In this document: positions 16,927 to 25,195 of the stretch, in pieces | Numbering within the stretch: the first letter of the stretch is position 1 | How the letters are laid out: every line of letters begins with the position of its first letter | DNA from: JAJZNI01 sp035624785 | Lineage (GTDB): Bacteria; Chloroflexota; Dormibacteria; Aeolococcales; Aeolococcaceae | Direction of reading: 5' to 3' | Assembly: GCA_035624785.1 (NCBI GenBank) | Contig: DASPQV010000007.1 | Span: forward strand, 1 to 64,000 | DNA: 64,000 bases | The notes under the pieces: generated by a model | What the model was told of the DNA's origin: nothing | Database searches by the model: none | What the model saw: the letters and a program-made list of their open reading frames with translations, nothing else | Made by a program: the position numbers and the translations under genes

Positions 16927-18369
16927 GTGTTCAGCAAGGTCCTGGTGGCCAACCGCGGCGAGATCGCCCTCCGGGTGATCCGCGCCTGCCGCGACCTCGG
17001 CATCCGGTCGGTGGCCGTTTTCAGCGAGGCCGATCGCGGCGCCGCGTTCACCCTGCTCGCCGACGAGGCTGTCGAGATCGGCCCCGCCGAGCCGGCCAGG
17101 TCGTACCTGGATCAGGAGCGGATCATCAGCGCGGCCAGGCGAGCCGGCGCCGACGCCATTCACCCCGGCTACGGGTTTCTCTCCGAGAACCAGGCGTTTG
17201 CCCGAGCCTGCACCGAGAACGGGATCGTCTTCATCGGACCGCCGCCCGAGGCGATGGCGGCGATGGGGGAGAAGGTGCCGGCCCGGGAGCGGATGCGCGC
17301 CTCGGGGGTTCCCATCGTGCCCGGCAGCGGTGCCCTGGGCAGCCCTGAGGAGACCCGCCGCGCCGCCACCGCCATCGGCTTCCCCGTGCTGATCAAGGCC
17401 TCCGCCGGGGGAGGCGGGATCGGGATGCGGGTGGTGCGCGACGAGGGGCAGCTGCTCGGAGCTCTGGACTCGGCTCGCTCGACGGCGCAGCGCGCCTTCG
17501 GCAACGCCACCGTCTTCCTGGAGCGCTACGTCGACGAGCCCCGCCACGTCGAGATCCAGGTGCTCGCCGATTCTCGGGGAGAGGTGATCCACCTGGGCGA
17601 GCGCGAATGCTCGATCCAGCGCCGTCACCAGAAGATCCTCGAGGAGGCGCCGTCGCCGGTGGTCGACCCCGAGACCCGCACCCGGATGGGGGAGGCCGCG
17701 GTGAGGGCGGCCCGCGCGGTCGGCTACGTGAACGCCGGCACGGTCGAATTCATCTATTCGAAGGGCGAGTTCTACTTCCTGGAGATGAACACCCGGCTCC
17801 AGGTCGAGCACCCCATCACCGAGGCGGTGTACTCCGTCGATCTGGTGGCGGAGCAGCTCCACATCGCCGCCGGAGAGCCGCTGCGGATCCATCAGGAGCA
17901 GGTGGTCCCCCGGGGTCACGCTCTCGAATGCCGGATCAATGCGGAGAATTTCGAAACCGGCTTCATGCCCTCGCCGGGCCGGGTGACCGCGTACCACGAG
18001 CCCTCTGGCCCCGGGGTCCGGGTGGACTCCTCACTGACCGGTCCCGGGACGGTTCCACCCAGCTACGACCCCCTGATCGCCAAGCTGGTGGCCTGGGCCG
18101 AGACCCGCGAGCGAGCTCTGGCCAGGATGCGGCGGGCTCTGGTGGAGTACGCCGTCACCGGCATCCGGACCAATGTCGCCTACCACCTCGCCATCCTCGA
18201 CTCCGCCGACTTCCAGCGAGGCGCGTACACCACCCACTTCATCGAGGAGCACCCCGACCTCGTCGACCGGGCCCGGGAGTGGGAGGAGCGGCGACGGCCC
18301 TATGACCGCGTGCTCCGAGACCCGGCTCGCGCTGCCGCCATCGCCGCCGCGATCGTGAGCGCGGGCTAG
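16927..18369 (+). CDS. accC: Biotin carboxylase (acyl-CoA or pyruvate carboxylase subunit)
   Basis: A 480-residue ATP-grasp enzyme that carboxylates biotin with bicarbonate and ATP. It starts at GTG with FSKVLVANRGEIALRVIRA, followed by HPGYGFLSEN, the glycine-rich loop KASAGGGGIGMRV, ERYVDEPRHVEIQ, GERECSIQRRHQKILEEAPSP and EMNTRLQVEHPITE (catalytic Glu/Arg). There is no fused biotinyl domain, so it needs a separate carrier. The only carrier in the window is the odd carboxyltransferase fusion at 9425; no carboxyltransferase subunits flank this gene. Confidence 0.95.
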   Translation: MFSKVLVANRGEIALRVIRACRDLGIRSVAVFSEADRGAAFTLLADEAVEIGPAEPARSYLDQERIISAARRAGADAIHPGYGFLSENQAFARACTENGIVFIGPPPEAMAAMGEKVPARERMRASGVPIVPGSGALGSPEETRRAATAIGFPVLIKASAGGGGIGMRVVRDEGQLLGALDSARSTAQRAFGNATVFLERYVDEPRHVEIQVLADSRGEVIHLGERECSIQRRHQKILEEAPSPVVDPETRTRMGEAAVRAARAVGYVNAGTVEFIYSKGEFYFLEMNTRLQVEHPITEAVYSVDLVAEQLHIAAGEPLRIHQEQVVPRGHALECRINAENFETGFMPSPGRVTAYHEPSGPGVRVDSSLTGPGTVPPSYDPLIAKLVAWAETRERALARMRRALVEYAVTGIRTNVAYHLAILDSADFQRGAYTTHFIEEHPDLVDRAREWEERRRPYDRVLRDPARAAAIAAAIVSAG

Positions 18370-20942
18370 CCGCCGACCGGGTAGGCAGCGGCCGCGCTGG
18401 GGTGGCCGCCGTCGATGTCGGTGATGGAGGTCCCCACCAGCACCTGGGCGCCGACGGGCAGGTCGCCGGCCACCGTGACGGTTGCCTCCCTGGTGTTGGG
18501 GTCGTAGCTGGGCGCGCTCAGCGCCGGGATCACCCGACCCTGGGCATCCTCGACCCAGAGGGTGGCGGCATTGACGGTGGAGCCGTCGAGGTCGGCGTCG
18601 AAGACCACTGTGACCACGCTCTCCGGGCTCTGGGAGCCAGCCTCGGGTGGGGTGGCGGCCACCGAGATGACCGCCGGTCCGCTCCCCTGCGGATGGAGGG
18701 GCGGGACCCGCAGGCCGGTGACCACCCAGCCGCCGTCCTGCTCCTGGAGGATGACGGTCTCGTCGGTGAGCTGACCCGGGGCCGTGCCGGTCGGATCCAC
18801 GACCAGGCGGGCCGAGGCGGTGAGCAGCGGCGATCCGGTGGCCTCGAGGGCCCCGCACCCGGCGCTGATCACGTAGCCGCGGCTCAAGCCGCTTGGAGTC
18901 AGCGCGTCCGCACCGAGGCCGGGGACGGTGAGCCCGGAGAGCGCGGCGGCGTCACCGGCCACCTGGGCGTCGACGAAGAGGCTCAGCGCCGCGTCGGCAC
19001 CCTCGCATGGTGAGGGGGGCTTGGTTTGCGACGACGGCCCCAGCGCCGCCACCTCGAGGGCATTCCCGGCGACGTAGGCGATCTCGCTTCCGTCCGGGGA
19101 GAAGGCGAGCGAGGTCGCCTCGACCGAGGAGCTGCCGATCACGGTTCCGTCATGCCCGGAGACCAGGGTGGCTCCCCCTGGGTCCAGGTTGTAGGCGAGG
19201 TCGCTGCCATCCTGGTTCAGGGCCAGCTGGGTGATGCCGGCGACGGTGAGCCCGGGCACCGGCGTGGCGGTCCCGGGGGAGCTGACCTGGGCCTCGACCA
19301 CCGTCGGAGCCTGGCCGTCGGTGTTGCTCTCCGTCCAGGCCACCGTCTGGCCGTCACCGCTGAAGGCCGCCAGACCTTCAGCGCTTCCGGGAAGCTGGAT
19401 CGCCGCCCCGGCCTGGCCCGCGACCGGCAGGCTGACCAGCCAGCCGTCGTCGGGAGCCGGCTGCTGGGCGGGCGAGGCGCTGGGGCTGGCGGCGGGGCTG
19501 GGTGTCGCCGTGACGCTCGGCGGGGGCGACGGCAGCTGGCTGGCTCCGGGGGCGGCCGGGTTGGCATCGCCGGCGGGCACGAAGGCGTGGCGCCCGTCGG
19601 GGGCCAGCACGACGCCGTCCGCCGAGCCCCCCGAGGCAAACGGGTAGACGACCGAGGCCACCCGCTCGAGGTTCGCCACCTCGATGCCCTGGGGGGTCAC
19701 GAAGACCAGCTGGGACCCGCTCGCCCACGCCAGCCAGGTGACTGGGGCTTCCTGGGCCGACCCGGCCGGCCACACCTGGTAGGCGGTGCTCGCTGGGTCG
19801 GCGCTCTGGGCGGTCTCGACCACGATCCTGCTGCCGCCCTCGGGCTGGGCCAGCGCCAGGGCGATGTAGAAGCCGTCAGGCGAGAGGGCCACCGCGGTCG
19901 CGGCGGCGTGGCTGAGGGCGATGGCTGGCGCGCCCTGGGGAAACACGGCGGCACCCTCAGTGGGCGCGGGGGTCGGCGAGGAGGGGGAGGCCGTCCCCGT
20001 GCCGGAGGCGACCGGGCTCGGCGATGCGTCGCCGGTCGAGGTGGGGGCGCTGGGGGAGGGGCTGGCCGTCGGCCTCGGGGACTCCGTGGAGGTGCCGCCC
20101 GGACCCGGGCTGGGCGTGGCCGCCGCGTTGGGGCTCGCCGAGGAGGTGGCCGCCGGAGTCGGGGTCGCCGCCGGCGATGGCTGCCCGTCCGTGGACGCGG
20201 TGACCCCCGGGATCCCCGTGCTCTCCCAGAAGGCCTCCGCTCCGGGGCCGGCATCGCCCACCACCGCCGGCTGAAGCGTTGGCAGCGGCGAGGCGCTCGG
20301 GCTGGGGGTGGCGGTGGGCTGGGTGCCGAAGGTGATGGTGACGTCGGTGTTCAGGGTCTTGCCGGACTGGCTGCGCACCGCCGACCTGGGGATCACCAGC
20401 TGGTAGTCGGTGTTGGCGGCCAGGGGATGGACGGGGGTCACCACCAGCGTCGACCTGTTCTGCCACGAGACGCTGAAGGCGGTGGCCGGATGGATCGTGA
20501 CCTGGTCGACGACGGTGACCTGGTTCCGCTCGTCCATCGGCTGGTTGAACCGGACCGTGATCGCCTGGTGAGGATCCACGCTCAGCTGGTGACTGACGTT
20601 CGAGTACTGCACGGCCAGCGCGGGGGAGTGGACCGGGGCCGAGGGATGGGCAAAAAGGACGATCAGGGCGGCGGCGGCCAGGGCCACTCCCGCCGAGAAG
20701 GTGCCCCAGGCGGCCACGCGCATCCCGCGGCGGTGGAACCGGGTCCGGCGAGGTGCCAGTGCCGTCGCCGCCTCGCGCATCAATCGAGCCCGCAGCAGCG
20801 CCGGGAACCGCGGATCCAGAACCGGCTCGGGGCGGCTCTCGCGGACCAGCTGGGCGATCCGCCGCAGCTCGGGGTCGGCCTGGAAGAGCTCATCCAGCTC
20901 GGCGTCGGGGGACAGCGGAGGGTCGTCCCAGGGGCCGCTCAC
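18366..20942 (-). CDS. Membrane-anchored Ig-like/beta-propeller protein, putative anti-sigma partner
   Basis: An 858-residue protein encoded directly after an ECF sigma factor with an ATGA overlap. Residues 1-74 are cytoplasmic, rich in acidic and Leu residues, like short anti-sigma N-termini, although no HxxxCxxC zinc motif is present. One membrane helix follows (about 75-97). Outside are an SbsA-type Ig-like (Big_5) domain (about 110-212, VRFNQPMDERNQV), a long Pro/Ser/Thr/Ala linker (about 213-330), a beta-propeller-like region with repeats such as AFSPDGSEIAYVAG (about 345-640) and a second Ig-like domain at the end (VVTVVFDADLDGSTVNA). Gene order suggests a transmembrane regulator that ties an extracellular signal to the sigma factor; this is inference. 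Confidence 0.75.
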   Translation of the reverse strand: MSGPWDDPPLSPDAELDELFQADPELRRIAQLVRESRPEPVLDPRFPALLRARLMREAATALAPRRTRFHRRGMRVAAWGTFSAGVALAAAALIVLFAHPSAPVHSPALAVQYSNVSHQLSVDPHQAITVRFNQPMDERNQVTVVDQVTIHPATAFSVSWQNRSTLVVTPVHPLAANTDYQLVIPRSAVRSQSGKTLNTDVTITFGTQPTATPSPSASPLPTLQPAVVGDAGPGAEAFWESTGIPGVTASTDGQPSPAATPTPAATSSASPNAAATPSPGPGGTSTESPRPTASPSPSAPTSTGDASPSPVASGTGTASPSSPTPAPTEGAAVFPQGAPAIALSHAAATAVALSPDGFYIALALAQPEGGSRIVVETAQSADPASTAYQVWPAGSAQEAPVTWLAWASGSQLVFVTPQGIEVANLERVASVVYPFASGGSADGVVLAPDGRHAFVPAGDANPAAPGASQLPSPPPSVTATPSPAASPSASPAQQPAPDDGWLVSLPVAGQAGAAIQLPGSAEGLAAFSGDGQTVAWTESNTDGQAPTVVEAQVSSPGTATPVPGLTVAGITQLALNQDGSDLAYNLDPGGATLVSGHDGTVIGSSSVEATSLAFSPDGSEIAYVAGNALEVAALGPSSQTKPPSPCEGADAALSLFVDAQVAGDAAALSGLTVPGLGADALTPSGLSRGYVISAGCGALEATGSPLLTASARLVVDPTGTAPGQLTDETVILQEQDGGWVVTGLRVPPLHPQGSGPAVISVAATPPEAGSQSPESVVTVVFDADLDGSTVNAATLWVEDAQGRVIPALSAPSYDPNTREATVTVAGDLPVGAQVLVGTSITDIDGGHPSAAAAYPVGG

Positions 20943-21499
20943 CTCGACTCCTCCACCACCACCACGCCGAGACGCTGCCGCACCCCGATCATGCCGCGGT
21001 GGATCAGCAGCTTCACCGCCCCCTCGCTCTTCCCCATGATCACGCCGATCTGAGCCAGCTTCAGGTCCTCACCGAGCTTCAGGGTCATGGCAACCCGCTG
21101 CTGCTCGGGCAGGCTGTCGATCGCGGCCCAGACCCGGGCCGCCTCCTCGGACTCGACGACGCGCTCGGCCACCGGACGTGCCGGGTCCACGATCTCGACG
21201 GCGGCGTCGAGGCTCGACAGGGCCCGGTGCTGGCGAAAGTGATCGGCAATTGCATTGGCACTGATCTGGTACAGCCAGGAGCTGAAGGGATGCCCGGTGG
21301 GCCGGTACCGTGGCATGGCCCGGAGCGCCTTCATGAAGACCTCCTGGGTCACCTCCTCGGCCGCGTCCTGGTCCCGCAGCCGGCTGTAGGCGAACCGGTA
21401 GATCTGCCCGAAGTAGTGGTCGTACAGCTCCCCAAACGCGTCGGCGTCCGATCTGGCACGCTCGACTAGCTCATCCTCTTGGGCCCGGGAGAGGGTCAC
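20939..21499 (-). CDS. ECF-type RNA polymerase sigma factor
   Basis: About 186 residues from GTG 21499, which has GGTGAGGG upstream and gives normal ECF length; an open frame extends to GTG 21643. Region 2 carries DAFGELYDHYFGQIYRFAYSRL and DAAEEVTQEVFMKALRAM, and FSSWLYQISANAIADHFRQ covers the -10 recognition helix. Region 4 reads LPEQQRVAMTLKLGEDLKLAQIG, followed by the HTH MGKSEGAVKLLIHRGM. It heads a two-gene operon with the large membrane protein and is probably released from or controlled by it. A possible autoregulatory ECF promoter lies at 21531-21558. Confidence 0.93.
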   Translation of the reverse strand: MTLSRAQEDELVERARSDADAFGELYDHYFGQIYRFAYSRLRDQDAAEEVTQEVFMKALRAMPRYRPTGHPFSSWLYQISANAIADHFRQHRALSSLDAAVEIVDPARPVAERVVESEEAARVWAAIDSLPEQQRVAMTLKLGEDLKLAQIGVIMGKSEGAVKLLIHRGMIGVRQRLGVVVVEESR

Positions 21500-21530
21500 G
21501 GCACGGCCCTCACCCAGGCTTTGTGCCTGC

Positions 21531-21558
21531 TTAACGGGGTGCCGGCGCGCGGGGTTAC
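21531..21558 (-). promoter_or_regulatory. Possible ECF-type autoregulatory promoter
   Basis: On the minus strand GTAACC (21553-21558) and CGTTAA (21531-21536) are separated by 16 nt, similar in form to ECF promoters (AAC-type -35 and CGT-type -10). It lies about 30 nt upstream of the preferred sigma-factor start. The similarity is weak because many ECF consensus variants exist. Confidence 0.3.
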
Positions 21559-21647
21559 GGCTGGGCGCATTGAGACGGTCCAGCGTACCCGCGCGGGGCG
21601 CGGCCGGCATCGGGCGAACGCCTGAGAATCGGGCATCGACCACTCTT

Positions 21648-21653
21648 TAGAAT
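21648..21653 (+). promoter_or_regulatory. Leaderless -10 box, purB-C-S-Q-L operon
   Basis: TAGAAT ends 8 nt before the GTG at 21662, the start implied by the PurB N-terminus MIPRYT. Confidence 0.6.
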
Positions 21654-21661
21654 TGGCGGGC

Positions 21662-23035
21662 GTGATCCCCCGTTACACGCCGGCTGCCATCGCCGCCGTC
21701 TTCAGCGACGACTCCCGGCTCCGGAGGTGGCTCGAGGTGGAGCTCCTCGCCGCCGAGGGATGGGCCGCGGCCGGCCGGATCCCCCCGGAATCGGCGTTGG
21801 CGCTGCGCCAGCGGGCCCGCCTCGATCCCGCCCGGATCGCCGAGCTCGAGGCGGAGCAGGGCCACGACGTCGCCGCCTTCGTCCAGGCGGTCCAGGAGAC
21901 GGTCGGCGAGGAGGGCCGGTTCTTCCACCTCGGTCTGACCTCGTCGGACATCGTCGACACCGCCCTCGCCACCCAGCTCCGCGACGCGGCCCGCCAGCTC
22001 GACGAGGACGTCCGCGGCCTGGAGCAGGCACTCGCCGCCCTGGCGGTGCGCCACCGGCTCACCCAGATGCCCGGCCGCACCCACGGCGTCCATGCCGAGC
22101 CGATAACCCTGGGCGTGAAGCTCGCCAATCACCTCGACGAGGTCCGCCGGGGGCGGGGGCGCCTCGCGGCCGCCGCCCTCGAGGTCGCGGTCGGGCGGCT
22201 GAGCGGGCCGGTCGGCACCCACACGTCGGTTCCTCCCCAGGTCGAGGAGCACGTCTGCCGGGGCCTGGAGCTGGCGGTCGCTGACGTCACCACCCAGGTG
22301 GTGGCCCGGGACCGCCACGCCGCCTTCGTGGCCGCGATCGCGATCCTGGGCGCGACCCTGGAACGGCTGGCCACCACCATCCGGCTGCTCCAGCAGACCG
22401 AGGTCGGGGAGCTGGAGGAGCCCTTCGCCGAGCGCCAGAAGGGCTCGTCGGCGATGCCCCACAAGCACAACCCGGTGCTCTCCGAGCGGGTCTGCGGCAT
22501 GGCCCGGCTGCTGCGCGGCTACGCCCTGACCGCCCTGGAGGACGTGGCCCTCTGGCACGAGCGCGACATCAGCCATTCCTCGGCCGAGCGGGTGCTGCTC
22601 CCCGATGCCTGCGCCGCGCTCGACTACATGCTCCGTCTCTGCACCCGCCTGGTCTCCCATGTTCGTGTCAATCCTGGCAAGATGCTGGCGGACCTGGAGA
22701 CCTCGGGCCGGATCACCTGCTCCCCGCGGGTCCTCGACGCCCTGATCTCGGCGGGCTGGTCGCGGGAGAGGGCCTACCGGACGGTCCAGGGGCTGGCCGA
22801 GCGGGCCCGCGCCGGGGAGGCCGGCTTCGAGAGCCTGGTGCGGGCCGAGCTCGCCGCCACGCTGAGCTCGGAGACCCTCGACGCCTGCTTCGACCTCGGC
22901 GCCTACCTGGGCGGCATCGACCACACCTTCCGCCGCCTCGGCCTTCCCCTCGTCGCCGCCGCCGATTCCCAGCCGGTGGAGACCGAGCGTCCTCAGTTCG
23001 CTGTCGAATCCGGGATCGGAGGAGGAACGTTATGA
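21662..23035 (+). CDS. purB: Adenylosuccinate lyase
   Basis: PurB removes fumarate from SAICAR (IMP pathway) and from adenylosuccinate (AMP branch). The 457-residue protein begins MIPRYTPAAIAAVFSDD, which sets the GTG at 21662. Fumarase/aspartase-superfamily motifs are LTSSDIVDTALA, the catalytic-His region MPGRTHGVHAEP and the flexible loop signature GSSAMPHKHNP with its catalytic Ser. It is first of five purine genes; its stop overlaps the purC start as ATGA. Confidence 0.97.
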   Translation: MIPRYTPAAIAAVFSDDSRLRRWLEVELLAAEGWAAAGRIPPESALALRQRARLDPARIAELEAEQGHDVAAFVQAVQETVGEEGRFFHLGLTSSDIVDTALATQLRDAARQLDEDVRGLEQALAALAVRHRLTQMPGRTHGVHAEPITLGVKLANHLDEVRRGRGRLAAAALEVAVGRLSGPVGTHTSVPPQVEEHVCRGLELAVADVTTQVVARDRHAAFVAAIAILGATLERLATTIRLLQQTEVGELEEPFAERQKGSSAMPHKHNPVLSERVCGMARLLRGYALTALEDVALWHERDISHSSAERVLLPDACAALDYMLRLCTRLVSHVRVNPGKMLADLETSGRITCSPRVLDALISAGWSRERAYRTVQGLAERARAGEAGFESLVRAELAATLSSETLDACFDLGAYLGGIDHTFRRLGLPLVAAADSQPVETERPQFAVESGIGGGTL

Positions 23036-23913
23036 GCTCGGTGCTAACCACCGCCCGCGACGTCGGCCTTCCCGTGTTCCGCCGCGGCAAGGTGAGGGAC
23101 ACCTTCGTCCTCGATGACGGCACCCTGCTGATGATCGCCACCGACCGCGTCTCGGCCTTCGACGTGGTCATGCCCAATCCCATCCCCGACAAGGGACGGG
23201 TGCTGACCCAGATCTCGCGCTGGTGGTTCGGCCGGACCGCGGACATCGTGCCCAACCACCTCCTCCCCGACCGCGACGACGCCGTCCCGGCTGATGTCTG
23301 GGCGGAGTGGCGGGAGCGCTCGATGCGCTGTGCCCGAGCCGAGCGCATCGACATCGAGTGCGTGGTCCGCGGCTATCTGTCCGGCTCAGGCTGGAAGGAG
23401 TACCGCGAGTCGGGCACGCTGGCCGGCGAGCCGCTGCCGGGCGGGCTGCGCGACTCCTCGCCCCTCCCTGAGCTGCGCTTCACGCCGGCGACCAAGAGCG
23501 ACACCGGCCACGACGTCAACATCAGCCGCCGGGAGCTCGCCCAGATGGTGGGCAGCGACCTCGCCTCACGGCTGGAGGACGCCTCGCTGCGGCTCTTCCG
23601 CTTCGCCGCCGGGCACTGCCGGACCCGCGGCATCATCCTCGCCGACACCAAGTTCGAGTTCGGCATGATCGGCGGCCGGCTCCACCTGATCGACGAGGTC
23701 TTCACCCCGGACTCCTCCCGGCTCTGGGAGGCGTCGGAGTGGCGGGAGGGACAGCCCGCCGTCTCGTTCGACAAGCAGCCCATCCGCGACTACCTGGAGA
23801 CGCTGGACTGGGACAAGCGGCCGCCGGCGCCGGAGCTGCCGCCGGAGGTGGTGGCGGCCACCACGGAGCGCTACCGCGCCGCGGCGCGGCGGGTATGCGA
23901 CCTGGAACTGTGA
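23032..23913 (+). CDS. purC: Phosphoribosylaminoimidazole-succinocarboxamide synthase
   Basis: PurC (SAICAR synthetase) couples CAIR to aspartate with ATP. The 293-residue form resembles the longer single-domain enzymes. Motifs are RRGKVRDTFVLDDGTLLMIATDRVSAFDV (ends RGKVRDTF and TDRVSAFDV), IECVVRGYLSGSGWKEY, TPATKSDTGHDVNIS and IILADTKFEFG followed by LIDEVFTPDSSRLW. It is translationally coupled to purB by ATGA; a 69-nt gap separates it from purS. Confidence 0.97.
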   Translation: MSSVLTTARDVGLPVFRRGKVRDTFVLDDGTLLMIATDRVSAFDVVMPNPIPDKGRVLTQISRWWFGRTADIVPNHLLPDRDDAVPADVWAEWRERSMRCARAERIDIECVVRGYLSGSGWKEYRESGTLAGEPLPGGLRDSSPLPELRFTPATKSDTGHDVNISRRELAQMVGSDLASRLEDASLRLFRFAAGHCRTRGIILADTKFEFGMIGGRLHLIDEVFTPDSSRLWEASEWREGQPAVSFDKQPIRDYLETLDWDKRPPAPELPPEVVAATTERYRAAARRVCDLEL

Positions 23914-23982
23914 CATCCGGCATGCCGCGGCTCTGCCCGCCGGTGCCTGCCGCGATCCGCTGGGCACCCATGGAGTGATGAC

Positions 23983-24243
23983 ATGCGCTTCCTGGCCGAG
24001 GTGGTGGTGTCGCTCAAGCCGGTGGTCAACGACCCGCAGGGCCTGACCGTGCGGGCGGGCTTGCATCAGCTAGGGTTCACCGAGGTGTCCGACGTCCGGG
24101 TGGGCAAGCACATCAGCCTCGAGATGGAGGCCGACACCGAGGAGGGGGCGCGGCGGCGGGTCACCGAGATGTGCGAGAAGCTGCTGCGCAACCCGGTGAT
24201 CGAGGACTACGCGATCCAGCTCAGGGTCCTGGAGCCGCGATGA
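23983..24243 (+). CDS. purS: FGAM synthase subunit PurS
   Basis: An 86-residue small subunit that bridges PurQ and PurL in the three-part formylglycinamidine ribonucleotide synthase of Gram-positive-type bacteria. The sequence FLAEVVVSLKPVVNDPQG and LHQLGFTEVSDVRVGKHISLEM are typical. Its stop overlaps purQ as ATGA. Confidence 0.96.
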   Translation: MRFLAEVVVSLKPVVNDPQGLTVRAGLHQLGFTEVSDVRVGKHISLEMEADTEEGARRRVTEMCEKLLRNPVIEDYAIQLRVLEPR

Positions 24244-25154
24244 AGTTCGGGATCGCGGTGTTCCCGGGGACCTGGAGCGACCGCGACTGCGCCCGCGCCG
24301 TCGAGGTGCTCGGCCACTCCTCGGTGTACCTCTGGCACCGCGACCGCGATCTCCAGGGCGCCGACTGCGTGATCCTGCCCGGCGGCTTCTCCTACGGCGA
24401 CCATCTCCGCACCGGCGCCGTCGCCCGCTTCGCCCCGCTCATGGACTCCGTCCAGGAGTTCGCCGCCGCGGGCGGCCTGGTGATCGGCATCTGCAACGGC
24501 TTCCAGATCCTCTGCGAGGCGCACCTGCTGCCGGGGGCGCTCACCCGCAACGCTTCCCTGGAGTTCCGCTGCGAGACCACCTGGCTCAGGGTCGAGACGG
24601 CGGAGACGCCATTCACCCGAGAGTGCCGCGCCGGTGAGGTGCTGGCCATCCCGATCAGCCACGGCGAGGGCCGCTACGTCGCCGACCCGGAGACGCTCGA
24701 CCGCCTCGACGCGGAGCGGCGGGTCGCCTTCCGCTACGTCCGCCCTGACGGGTCGCCGGCCGGCGACGCCTCGCCCAACGGCTCGATGCGGGACATCGCC
24801 GGCATCGTCAACGAGACCAGGAATGTGCTCGGCATGATGCCGCATCCCGAGCGCGCGGCCGAGGCGGTGCTGGGCGGCGAGGACGGGATGAGGCTCTTCC
24901 GCAGCATCCTGGGGAGCGTGGAGGAGGCGGGCACCTTCGCGCCCACCGTCACTCCGGCAGCGGTGGGATCGGCTCCGGCGGCCCCGGGGCGCGGCCCCAT
25001 CTCGGACCGGGGGGGGCCGGGACGCCGCGCTCCCGCGAGACGGGTTATGAAAGAAACTGTCCACAACGCAGCTGCCGACGGTCAGGGGGGAGGCGGGCCC
25101 GGGCCAGCCGGCGAGCCGGGTGGCCGTCGCCGGCGCGGGGCGGCACCCCGATGA
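24240..25154 (+). CDS. purQ: FGAM synthase glutaminase subunit PurQ with C-terminal extension
   Basis: PurQ supplies ammonia from glutamine to PurL. The class I amidotransferase core spans residues 1 to about 227: FPGTWSDRDC, LPGGFSYGDHLRTGAVA, nucleophile Cys in GICNGFQIL, and His/Glu in MMPHPERA. About 77 extra residues follow, disordered and Gly/Pro/Arg/Ala-rich (to GGRRRRGAAPR), not usual for PurQ. The extension ends exactly at an ATGA overlap with a 14-codon mini-ORF that in turn overlaps purL, so it may exist to bring ribosomes to purL. Confidence 0.95.
   Translation: MKFGIAVFPGTWSDRDCARAVEVLGHSSVYLWHRDRDLQGADCVILPGGFSYGDHLRTGAVARFAPLMDSVQEFAAAGGLVIGICNGFQILCEAHLLPGALTRNASLEFRCETTWLRVETAETPFTRECRAGEVLAIPISHGEGRYVADPETLDRLDAERRVAFRYVRPDGSPAGDASPNGSMRDIAGIVNETRNVLGMMPHPERAAEAVLGGEDGMRLFRSILGSVEEAGTFAPTVTPAAVGSAPAAPGRGPISDRGGPGRRAPARRVMKETVHNAAADGQGGGGPGPAGEPGGRRRRGAAPR
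25044..25067. promoter_or_regulatory. 24-nt semi-palindrome inside purQ 3' extension
   Basis: GTTATGAA-N8-TCCACAAC, an AT-rich island in GC-rich sequence. A related site, GTTGTGGA-N8-TCCATAAC, lies at 52173-52196; differences between the two are mostly transitions. Possible protein-binding site, otherwise unexplained. Confidence 0.25.
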
Positions 25155-25195
25155 CCGCTGAGCCGCTCGCCGCCCCCGCCCCCAACGCCTCATGA
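25151..25195 (+). CDS. 14-codon relay ORF between purQ and purL
   Basis: The ORF encodes MTAEPLAAPAPNAS. Its ATG overlaps the purQ stop (ATGA, 25151-25154), and its own stop overlaps the purL ATG (ATGA, 25192-25195). No Shine-Dalgarno sequence precedes purL, so purL translation may depend on ribosomes that terminate on this ORF and restart. The peptide itself is probably unimportant. It could be coincidence, but two exact ATGA joints 41 nt apart are unlikely by chance. Confidence 0.6.
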   Translation: MTAEPLAAPAPNAS

